A stretch of 7,778 nucleotides of DNA. Origin: Bacteroidota bacterium (GTDB taxonomy: Bacteria; Bacteroidota; Bacteroidia; Flavobacteriales; Schleiferiaceae). Shown here piece after piece: positions 1-5,714 of the stretch. A model generated the notes under the pieces. It made no database searches. It worked only from the letters and a program-made list of their open reading frames with translations, and was not told the origin of the DNA. Numbering within the stretch: position 1 is the stretch's first letter; each line of letters starts with the position of its first letter. The position numbers and the translations under genes are program-made. The stretch is from the NCBI GenBank assembly GCA_005786915.1, contig SYCM01000087.1:1-7778 (forward strand). Direction: 5' to 3'.

Positions 1-177
1 GACGCGCTCCTCGCCATCGTAGATGACGTGCTCCGCGATTGGCCCGATAAAGTTGCCGAATACCAGTCAGGAAAGAAGGGCCTGATTGGGTTGTTTATGG
101 GCGAAGTGATGAAGCGCAGCCGCGGTTCAGCCGACCCCAAAGTTGCGACGGACCTCCTTCGCCGTCGACTCGATTAA
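1..177 (+). CDS. gatB: Asp-tRNA(Asn)/Glu-tRNA(Gln) amidotransferase subunit B, C-terminal end (5' part outside window)
   Basis: Reading frame 1 is open from the first base to a TAA at 175-177 and gives the last 58 residues of a longer protein. The stretch VAEYQSGKKGLIGLFMGEVM (residues 19-38 of the fragment), followed by a DPKVATDLLRRRLD-type end, is the characteristic tail of GatB: the YqeY-like C-terminal domain that helps hold tRNA. GatB is the kinase/tRNA-binding subunit of the GatCAB complex, which in the cytoplasm converts mischarged Glu-tRNA(Gln) or Asp-tRNA(Asn) to the correct amide. The catalytic part is not in the window. It runs directly into the lipoprotein gene 14 bases downstream, so the two are probably co-transcribed. 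The call rests on pattern recognition of the conserved GKKGL..FMG.VM motif. Confidence 0.93.
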   Translation, partial: DALLAIVDDVLRDWPDKVAEYQSGKKGLIGLFMGEVMKRSRGSADPKVATDLLRRRLD

Positions 178-191
178 TCCATCTGTTTACC

Positions 192-884
192 ATGAACAAA
201 TCTCTGCTGGGCGCCTCCGCGCTTTTCTTGGCTGCCTGCTCGGGCGGCGACCTCGTGCCTGTTTCACTTGAAGTTCCGAACTGCGACACGGCGGTGGTGT
301 TCCGCATCGACGCGGAACAGCTCGTGCCTTGGGATACCCTTTCGCTGGACGACGGCATGCTCGAAACAGAGCTTCCGCTCGACAGTTCGGGTTCGACGTT
401 TTATGCGCTGAGCTTCAAGAACGGCGCCAGCCTGCGCCTCGGAATCGAGCGCGGCGACGACATCGAAGGCAGCGTCAAGGTTATTGGTTCGGGCATCACC
501 GACTACACGGTTACCGGTTCGACCTTGTCTGAGCGCCTCCTGGCGCACTACCTACCGCTGCGCCACACCGCACTGCTGATGGACACGCTCGAGCAGGAGG
601 CCAAAGCGCACCAAGGCATGCAAGACGCTGCCGAGCACAACGCCCAGCTGTTCATGCGCTACGAGGCCCGCGTGGCCAAGCACCGCGAAGAGCTGATCAA
701 GTTGGTCAACGAGCAGCCCGCTTCACTCGCCAACATTTTTGCTCTGTACCAGTCGGCCGGTAATTTTTACTTGTTTGACCCGCAGCGCGACTCGGCGCTG
801 TTCCGCACGACTGCCGACGCGATGAGCGAAGCCCACCCGGAGCATCCGATCCTCAAGGTGTTTATTCAAAGCGCGATCCGCTAA
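192..884 (+). CDS. Lipoprotein resembling the N-terminal part of DUF4369/TlpA-like proteins, no thioredoxin domain
   Basis: This 230-residue protein starts with a lipoprotein signal peptide: MNKSLLGASALF, then the lipobox LAAC with lipidated Cys16, then a Ser-Gly-Gly linker. Residues about 24-110 look like a beta-rich domain (phrases such as VVFRIDAEQL, WDTLSLDDG, FYALSFKNG, and VTGSTLSE at 107-114). Residues about 115-175 are helical and charged. A segment around 173-186 (NEQPASLANIFALY) and an HPEHPILKVF tail follow. This order matches the region that precedes the thioredoxin fold in Bacteroidota thiol-disulfide oxidoreductases with an N-terminal DUF4369 domain. Here the protein stops exactly where that fold would begin, there is no CxxC motif, and a terminator follows, so it is not a simple frameshift. 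It is probably anchored in the inner or outer membrane facing the periplasm. The ATG lies 14 bases after the gatB stop with no clear ribosome-binding site. Function is unknown and the family assignment is inferred. Confidence 0.85.
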   Translation: MNKSLLGASALFLAACSGGDLVPVSLEVPNCDTAVVFRIDAEQLVPWDTLSLDDGMLETELPLDSSGSTFYALSFKNGASLRLGIERGDDIEGSVKVIGSGITDYTVTGSTLSERLLAHYLPLRHTALLMDTLEQEAKAHQGMQDAAEHNAQLFMRYEARVAKHREELIKLVNEQPASLANIFALYQSAGNFYLFDPQRDSALFRTTADAMSEAHPEHPILKVFIQSAIR

Positions 885-909
885 GGACCGCGGCCTTTTC
901 GGCACAACG

Positions 910-936
910 AACCGCCCCCTGGGGCGGTTTTTTTTT
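910..936 (+). terminator. Rho-independent terminator after gatB-lipoprotein
   Basis: The hairpin has arms AACCGCCC (910-917) and GGGCGGTT (922-929) around a 4-base loop. It overlaps a run of nine T at 928-936. It sits 26 bases after the lipoprotein stop codon and should end the rightward gatB transcript. Confidence 0.92.
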
Positions 937-1138
937 GCACTCTGAGCTAACCGCAGCCGCTAGCCGCACCAAACTAGACACTGTTATCAGGTTACTAGGT
1001 GCTAGTTACTGGCTGGTTGCAAGTCTCTGGCTTAGGGTACTTATGCGGAAGCCCGCGGCCAGTGGCCAGCGGCCAGCAACTAGCGGCAAGCTGCCCGCAA
1101 CCAAACAAGTCCGCGATGCAGCAAAAAAAAACCGCCCC
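921..1138. repeat. 18-base exact inverted repeat bounding the intergenic block
   Basis: GGGGCGGTTTTTTTTTGC at 921-938 is the exact reverse complement of bases 1121-1138. Each copy includes the 3' half of one terminator stem, its nine-base T tract, and two further bases beyond it. The 182 bases between the copies hold the heptamer arrays. Two strong terminators would share some G/C-stem plus T-tract similarity by function alone. The identical tract length and the matching two extra bases are more than that requires. No target-site duplication and no transposase is visible. Confidence 0.75.
951..1098. repeat. Degenerate 7-base repeat arrays in alternating orientation
   Basis: From 1050 to 1098 seven consecutive 7-base units run in register. 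They fit RRCCAGC, with C at position 3 and G at position 6 in all seven. The units at 1057-1077 are nearly identical (GGCCAGT, then GGCCAGC twice). From 973 to 1014 six units fit the reverse complement of this pattern (about RCTRGYT, the best being ACTAGGT at 994 and GCTAGTT at 1001), with an out-of-register GCTGGTT at 1012-1018. Two weaker units in the first orientation are at 951-964. Because of the opposed orientation, 1001-1015 (GCTAGTTACTGGCTG) pairs with 1070-1084 (CGGCCAGCAACTAGC) with one mismatch and one G-T pair. No believable gene covers this stretch. Confidence 0.6.
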
Positions 1139-1149
1139 GAAGGGCGGCC
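1123..1149 (-). terminator. Rho-independent terminator with UUCG loop after the leftward genes
   Basis: On the minus strand the hairpin reads CCGCCC, loop TTCG, GGGCGG (arms at 1147-1142 and 1137-1132), followed by nine T at 1131-1123. C(UUCG)G is an exceptionally stable tetraloop. It lies 25-50 bases past the stop of the BNR/T9SS gene and converges with the terminator at 910-936. Confidence 0.93.
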
Positions 1150-1174
1150 TTTGTTCGAACGGTTCAATCGCGTC

Positions 1175-4100
1175 TTAGCGCTTGATCAGGACTTCGCTGA
1201 CGGCGGTTCCGCCCTGCGAACGAGTCAAGATGTACTGGCCTTTGGGCAAGCCTTCGAGCTGCATCGGCACGGCCTTAGCGCCCACCGTGTTCTTGAAGTC
1301 GATGCGGCGCACCAGGCGTCCGTCCATGCTCCGCAAGGTCAAGGTGGCGTCGCCCTCGCCCACCGGAACGCGCACCACCTCGGTGGCAGGGTTCGGGTAA
1401 ATGCCGAGCGACTCTTTGGCGGTAATCGCTTCGTCGTTGCCGTTGCCCAAGGGACGGTTTACGCTCGTCGTCGTGGTCTGGAACCAACCTCGGCCATGCG
1501 TGGCGATGAAGAAGTCGCCCTCCGTCGGAGACGAAATCGGATTGTTGGGATCGTACAGGTAGTCGGTGCGGTACTGCTCAATCTCAAATACCGGAACGCG
1601 GGCCATACCGTTGTTCTCTTCGCTGTAGCTCGGAGTGGTCGACGAAAGGTTGTCGGTCATGAAGACGCCCCACTCGCTGCCCACGAGCAGTCGGTTGGAG
1701 TTGCCCTTGTCGAACGAAACCGAGTAGCACGGCATCGTCGGAAGGTCGCCTTGCTTGCTCTGGAACGAAGGCGTTCCCGAAAGGGCGTTGGTCGACAGGT
1801 ACACATAGGCCGAGTTGCCGTAGTTACCCAAGCTCACCGCGACGCGGTTGGCGTCGTTCGGATCTACGTCGATGCCCGTCACCACGCGGCCCGTCCAGTT
1901 GCCAATTTGGGTCACCGTAAGCGCGTAGTTCGCGGAATCAATGAACGCTTGGCTCGCGCGGCGAACGGCTTGCAGGTTGGAGATGCGGTACAGGCGACCG
2001 TTTGAAGTCGAAACAAACAAGTGGTTGCCGTCGTTCGAAATCTTCATGTAGTGCGGAGTCACGCCGTTGCCGAAGTGGGCGATTTGCCACCAATCCGGGG
2101 TCTTGCTGAAATCATGAACGTCGCGCGTCATGAAGATTCCGCCAATTTTGGGAAAGCTCGCCGTCACGTGCGAAGTAAGGCCCACGAAGAACATCGACTG
2201 AATCGGGTCCTGAACTTTGAGCACCTGGCCAGAGTCCAAACGGCTCGTGGTGGTGGCGCGAACCGGAAGCGCACCGATGGCCGACTTGAGGTTCACTTGA
2301 GAACCTACAGGCAGGTAGACATTGCACGTCAAAATAACCTCTGCGATCGGAGGAGTATTGAAGGTGATATCGAAATAGCCCGAGTCCGCGTGGAACACAC
2401 CCGTGGCATCTCCCGAAACTACGCCGTTGGCATTAGATACGGCCGTGAGCGGACCCGCCACGATGCGCAACTTGTTGGAAATGAACTTAGCCGTCGACTG
2501 AGGGTGCGTAATCTTACCACGGAACGTGCGCTTCACGCCGTCGCCAAAGCCCATCGAGCGAATTCCCGGAAGCAGCTGGAAGCGCACGGAGTCTTGGGAC
2601 TGCGCGTCACTCGTCGTCTCCCACAACTCGAAGGGCATCATCCAACTGGACAATTGAAGTCCTTGTTGGTTAGCCAAATTCATGTAACCGTTGTTAAACG
2701 TGGCCCAGCCTTCGCCTTCGTCGTCAGAGCGGTAGAAATTGCCGTTTTGGGTTTCGGCAAACATCACTTTGGGATTGAGCCACGAGATGTCGCTGTGTCC
2801 GCCGTCGCCGCCAAACACCTTCTTCACCCCGTGGGGGCTCACGCTCTTATAGTCCAAGTAGCTCGTACCGTTGTCTTGGCAACCGCCCAGAAGCTTGCGG
2901 TCCTTGCCTACGCCGAAGCCAAAGTACTGGTAGGTATTGTAGCCCAGATTGCGCTCAAACCAGGTCGCCCCGTGGTTGTTTGACTTGAACACGCCGCCGT
3001 CGTTGGACGTGAAAATCACGTCGGGGTTGTTCGGGTCCACAATCAGCTCGTGGCTGTCGGCGTGCAGGTAGAACGGGTTTTGGGCGAAGTCGTTAAGGGT
3101 TGAGGCTTGCACCCAACCTTCTGAAGTCGACCAAGACCACACGGTGATTCCGCCCAACCAAATCTTGTCTTTGTCTTTGGCGCTTACCGTGAGGAAGAGG
3201 TCCCAAATGCCTTGGCAGTAGCGACCGGCACCCACTCCGTTGCACAACGGGTCAAAGTTGTTGCTGCGCTGTCCGATGCGCGACCAGGTCGCCCCGCCGT
3301 CGGTAGTTCGGTACACGCCAGCGAGCTGGCTGCCGCTGGTTTGCACGCAGTACACGTAGTTCTCGTCTTGAGGGCTCACGGTGTAGCGAATGCGGCCACC
3401 CGAGCGACGCGGAAGCGCCGTGGGTGATTGAACCGCTTGCGAAACCTCGGTAAACGTGGTGCCGTCGACCGACTTCATCGTGCGGCCCGCTTGGTTGACG
3501 TAGAGCGTTCCCGTCTTCGAAATCGTGAAGTCCGTGATGCCACCGCTGAGCAGTTGAGCCCAGGTTACGCCTCCGTCGGTCGTCTTCATTAGACCGTTGT
3601 TGGTGGCGGCATAAATGGTACCCGCGTCGGTCGGGTGGGCTTCGATGTCGGCAACTGCCGTCCACGCGGCGCTACCCGAATTGTTCACCGGAAGAGTGCT
3701 GGGAAGCTGCACGAAGTTGATACCGTCGGTTGACTTGTACACCCCGCGGCCTGCAAAACTCGGCGTGGTGTTTTGGCCCGTACCGCCATACCCCATCCAA
3801 ATTTCACCCGTTCCGTAGTAAATATCGCCGTTGGCCGCCTGGCAAATGCTCGCAACCGATTGGTTGGAACCCGGGTCGCTCACAATCGTCCAGCTCGCGC
3901 CGCCGTTGGTCGAACGGTAGAGTCCGCCGCCCACTGATCCAGCGTACACAATGTTTGAATTGCTTCGGCTCACCAAAATCGAACGGGTGCGACCGCCGTG
4001 GTTGTCGGGTCCGCGCGTTTCCCAGTTCAACGTATTGGTCTTTTGGGCCGTTTGAAGCAGCTGCGTCCACGCGGCCTGAACTGCGGCCGGGTCGATTTCG

Positions 4101-4291
4101 CCCGTTACCTGGTTGACGCGCAGCATGTTCATGTAGTCGTTGTATCCGGCAAACGAAGCTTGGGCTCCCTCTTTGCGGAATTGGTACTGACGGTCATTAT
4201 CAGTGTTGAGCGTTAAAACAGCAGCGGCTCCAGCGAGCAGTGCGGTCGACCCTCCGAGGATCGCGATAAGACGGGTACGGTTCATTTTCAT
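1175..4291 (-). CDS. Secreted BNR/sortilin-like beta-propeller protein with T9SS type A sorting domain
   Basis: The 1038-residue product has a basic N-terminus and hydrophobic segment at residues 8-28, a likely Sec signal peptide. Residues about 89-101 (NWETRGPDNHGGR) open a propeller region of BNR/Asp-box repeats: STNGGASW 127-134, STDG 187-190, TTDGGVTW 237-244, SVDG 274-277, TTDGGATW 329-336, SNNHGATW 437-444 and SDDEGEGW 522-529. A beta-rich segment without Asp boxes (about 545-715) interrupts it. More propeller-like sequence follows, ending at THGRGWF (931-937). Residues about 962-1038 (LGIYPNPATEVVRVPV, MDGRLVRR, LPKGQYIL, SEVLIKR) form a type A C-terminal signal, which directs passage through the type IX secretion system and surface attachment. 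Asp boxes are structural, so no enzymatic activity can be assigned. Two starts are possible (Met1 or Met3). The first is kept, although neither has a Shine-Dalgarno. It begins 40 bases after lipA in the same direction. Confidence 0.95.
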   Translation of the reverse strand: MKMNRTRLIAILGGSTALLAGAAAVLTLNTDNDRQYQFRKEGAQASFAGYNDYMNMLRVNQVTGEIDPAAVQAAWTQLLQTAQKTNTLNWETRGPDNHGGRTRSILVSRSNSNIVYAGSVGGGLYRSTNGGASWTIVSDPGSNQSVASICQAANGDIYYGTGEIWMGYGGTGQNTTPSFAGRGVYKSTDGINFVQLPSTLPVNNSGSAAWTAVADIEAHPTDAGTIYAATNNGLMKTTDGGVTWAQLLSGGITDFTISKTGTLYVNQAGRTMKSVDGTTFTEVSQAVQSPTALPRRSGGRIRYTVSPQDENYVYCVQTSGSQLAGVYRTTDGGATWSRIGQRSNNFDPLCNGVGAGRYCQGIWDLFLTVSAKDKDKIWLGGITVWSWSTSEGWVQASTLNDFAQNPFYLHADSHELIVDPNNPDVIFTSNDGGVFKSNNHGATWFERNLGYNTYQYFGFGVGKDRKLLGGCQDNGTSYLDYKSVSPHGVKKVFGGDGGHSDISWLNPKVMFAETQNGNFYRSDDEGEGWATFNNGYMNLANQQGLQLSSWMMPFELWETTSDAQSQDSVRFQLLPGIRSMGFGDGVKRTFRGKITHPQSTAKFISNKLRIVAGPLTAVSNANGVVSGDATGVFHADSGYFDITFNTPPIAEVILTCNVYLPVGSQVNLKSAIGALPVRATTTSRLDSGQVLKVQDPIQSMFFVGLTSHVTASFPKIGGIFMTRDVHDFSKTPDWWQIAHFGNGVTPHYMKISNDGNHLFVSTSNGRLYRISNLQAVRRASQAFIDSANYALTVTQIGNWTGRVVTGIDVDPNDANRVAVSLGNYGNSAYVYLSTNALSGTPSFQSKQGDLPTMPCYSVSFDKGNSNRLLVGSEWGVFMTDNLSSTTPSYSEENNGMARVPVFEIEQYRTDYLYDPNNPISSPTEGDFFIATHGRGWFQTTTTSVNRPLGNGNDEAITAKESLGIYPNPATEVVRVPVGEGDATLTLRSMDGRLVRRIDFKNTVGAKAVPMQLEGLPKGQYILTRSQGGTAVSEVLIKR

Positions 4292-4310
4292 ACGGTTCGT
4301 AACAATTGGC

Positions 4311-4318
4311 TAAAAATA
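4311..4318 (-). promoter_or_regulatory. Possible -7 box for the BNR/T9SS gene
   Basis: On the minus strand TATTTTTA matches 7 of 8 positions of the Bacteroidota -7 consensus TAnnTTTG. It lies 19 bases ahead of the ATG, in the short gap after lipA. No convincing -33 element (TTTG/TTG) is seen at the usual spacing, and no terminator separates the gene from lipA, so transcription could also simply read through. Confidence 0.28.
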
Positions 4319-4331
4319 AGGTAAAGAAGGC

Positions 4332-5201
4332 TTAGTGCACATGCCTTTCTGCATGATAAGACGATCGAACGAGCGGACTGCTTTCCACGTGGCGAAATCC
4401 GAGCGTGCGGGCGTAGGCGCCGAGGCGCTCAAACTCCTCGGGTTCCACGAAGCGCTGCACCGGCAGGTGGCGCGGAGAAGGCTGCAAGTACTGACCCAGC
4501 GTCACGACGTCTACGCCCACCGAGCGCACGTCGTCGAGGGCCTGGTAAAGCTCGTCTTCGGTTTCGCCCAAGCCCAACATAATTCCGGTTTTGGTGCGGT
4601 TCACTCCATTGACTTTAAGATAGCGAAGCACTTCGAGCGAGCGCTCGTACTGGGCCTGAATGCGCACTTGTCGGGTGAGTCGGCGCACGGTTTCCATATT
4701 GTGGCTCACCACTTCGGGTGCGGCCTCGACGATGCGGTCGATTTGGTCGGTAATTCCGCGAAAGTCGGGAATCAGGGTCTCCATCGTGGTTCCGGGCGAC
4801 AGGCGGCGAACGGCGCGAACCGTTTCGCCCCAAATGATCGAACCGCCGTCGGGCAGATCGTCGCGGTCGACGCTGGTGAGCACCGCGTGCTTGATTTTCA
4901 TGCGCTGAATCGAGCGCGCGACGCGGTCGGGCTCATCCCAGTCTACCGGCAGCGGACGCCCCGTGGCGACGTTGCAAAATCCGCAGGAACGCGTGCAAAT
5001 GTTGCCCAGAATCATGAAGGTTGCCGTGCCCTCGCCCCAGCACTCGCCCATGTTGGGGCATCGGCCGGACTCGCAAATGGTGTGCAGCTTGTACTGATCC
5101 ACCACGTTGCGCACCGCGCGGTAGTTCTCGCCGGTGGGAAGCTTGACCCGCAGCCAATTTGGCTTGCGGACGGGGGTGGGGTTCGTATTGAGGGGTTCCA
5201 T
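4332..5201 (-). CDS. lipA: Lipoyl synthase (radical SAM, two [4Fe-4S] clusters)
   Basis: LipA inserts two sulfur atoms into the octanoyl chain bound to lipoyl domains of pyruvate and 2-oxoglutarate dehydrogenase E2 subunits and of the glycine cleavage H protein, in the cytoplasm. At 289 residues it is of normal length for the family. All hallmark residues are visible. The auxiliary cluster motif CESGRCPNMGEC supplies Cys43, Cys48 and Cys54. The radical SAM motif CTRSCGFC supplies Cys69, Cys73 and Cys76. The C-terminal RSSY motif at 279-282 supplies the serine ligand of the auxiliary cluster. VLTSVDRDDLPDGG and GIMLGLGETEDE are also typical. The chosen ATG gives the usual short N-terminal extension ahead of PNWLRVKLP. 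The gene starts 29 bases after ytxJ and precedes the BNR/T9SS gene. lipB is not in the window. Confidence 0.98.
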   Translation of the reverse strand: MEPLNTNPTPVRKPNWLRVKLPTGENYRAVRNVVDQYKLHTICESGRCPNMGECWGEGTATFMILGNICTRSCGFCNVATGRPLPVDWDEPDRVARSIQRMKIKHAVLTSVDRDDLPDGGSIIWGETVRAVRRLSPGTTMETLIPDFRGITDQIDRIVEAAPEVVSHNMETVRRLTRQVRIQAQYERSLEVLRYLKVNGVNRTKTGIMLGLGETEDELYQALDDVRSVGVDVVTLGQYLQPSPRHLPVQRFVEPEEFERLGAYARTLGFRHVESSPLVRSSYHAERHVH

Positions 5202-5230
5202 GTTGGGTTTCTAACGCAGAGGGGTGGTCT

Positions 5231-5554
5231 TCAGTTCAAGTCGTTGAGCCATTCTCCCGAAATTCCGAAATGGCTGATGTGGTGCACGGTTCCTTGGGCG
5301 TCCTTCCAGAGCAATTGAGGGCTCTCGTGCTCCACGCCCCATTCAACGGCTAATTGTCGGCTGAGGTCTCGGTCCGTGAGCACATTGACGAGCGCCACAT
5401 GGCCTTCGGGCTGGGTGTTCATCCAGTTTTGCACCCGGTGGTGCGCGGCGAGCGATATGCTGCAGCGCGGACTGTGCTTGAGCACGAGGATTCCGCCTCG
5501 AAACCGTTCAAGGTGGTGAAGGTCGTCGAGGCGAGCGACCGAAACGAACCTCAT
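5231..5554 (-). CDS. ytxJ: Bacillithiol-system redox protein YtxJ (monothiol bacilliredoxin-like)
   Basis: This 107-residue protein has the YtxJ thioredoxin-like fold. ILVLKHSPRCSIS (23-35) holds the single cysteine, Cys31, in the conserved HS.RCSIS active site. VNVLTDRDLSRQLAVEWGV follows, then HESPQLLW with the presumed cis-proline at 79, and a HISHFGI end (92-98). YtxJ proteins are thought to remove bacillithiol from S-bacillithiolated proteins in the cytoplasm. Having only one cysteine fits a monothiol mechanism. The frame is open further upstream to 5725, but that stretch has no YtxJ similarity and is occupied in another frame by a small lipoprotein. The ATG at 5554 puts the start just before FVSVARLDDL and overlaps the lipoprotein's stop (ATGA). 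This implies translational coupling. lipA follows after 29 bases. The family is confident; the biochemical role is taken from the family. Confidence 0.93.
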   Translation of the reverse strand: MRFVSVARLDDLHHLERFRGGILVLKHSPRCSISLAAHHRVQNWMNTQPEGHVALVNVLTDRDLSRQLAVEWGVEHESPQLLWKDAQGTVHHISHFGISGEWLNDLN

Positions 5555-5688
5555 ACCCGTGCCGAGGCGTCGGCCGTCGGCGTAGCGCCGATGAACGAGG
5601 GGCACGTGTCGGCCGATTTGCACGAAGAGGTTGCCGAAAGGGCGGCTCCCAAAATCAGGGCCGCGATGAAGGTTTTGAGCGCACGCAT
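5551..5688 (-). CDS. Small lipoprotein (45 residues) translationally coupled to ytxJ
   Basis: The product is 45 residues long. MRALKTFIAALILGAALS is a basic start plus hydrophobic core. ATSSC follows as a lipobox-like end with the lipidated residue expected at Cys23, the SSC form common in Bacteroidota lipoproteins. The mature part would be only 23 residues, starting CKSADTCPSF and holding a second cysteine (Cys29). The stop TGA overlaps the ytxJ start as ATGA in the +1/-1 arrangement typical of coupled genes. The signal-peptide-plus-lipobox pattern on such a short frame, the exact ATGA overlap and the location behind a -7-like box all support a real gene. I do not recognise a named family. 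Small cysteine-containing lipoproteins beside ytxJ are plausible in this phylum, but I cannot verify that here. Function is unknown. It would be anchored at the membrane facing the periplasm. Confidence 0.78.
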   Translation of the reverse strand: MRALKTFIAALILGAALSATSSCKSADTCPSFIGATPTADASARV

Positions 5689-5693
5689 AGCCG

Positions 5694-5701
5694 CAAAAAT
5701 A
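5694..5701 (-). promoter_or_regulatory. Candidate -7 promoter box for the lipoprotein-ytxJ-lipA run
   Basis: On the minus strand TATTTTTG is a full match to the Bacteroidota -7 consensus TAnnTTTG. It lies in the 26-base gap between the divergent genes. Its last base is only 5 bases from the lipoprotein ATG, so transcription would start at or within a few bases of that codon and the mRNA would have essentially no leader. A -33 TTTG element is not evident at the usual distance, which lowers confidence. Confidence 0.42.
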
Positions 5702-5714
5702 CGAAGTTTGCAGT

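Noticed and set aside
937..1122. CRISPR array or tRNA in the repeat-rich spacer
   Set aside because: The units are only 7 bases, directly abutting and degenerate, with no repeat-spacer alternation. No cloverleaf or TTCRA arm is visible.
935..2983. Two long rightward open frames (356 and 320 residues) at 935-2005 and 2021-2983
   Set aside because: They lie opposite the BNR/T9SS gene, are rich in Arg/Ala/His/Val with no recognisable domain, and the first begins inside the T tract/repeat block. They are a by-product of high GC on the opposite strand.
5247..5275. 7-base inverted repeat AGCCATT...AATGGCT near the 3' end of ytxJ, ahead of lipA
   Set aside because: It lies in the conserved HFGI coding segment, has a 15-base loop and no T tract. 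It is more likely chance than an attenuator.
4335..5318. Rightward open frame of 327 residues opposite lipA and the end of ytxJ
   Set aside because: Low-complexity antisense composition. lipA on the other strand has every catalytic motif intact.
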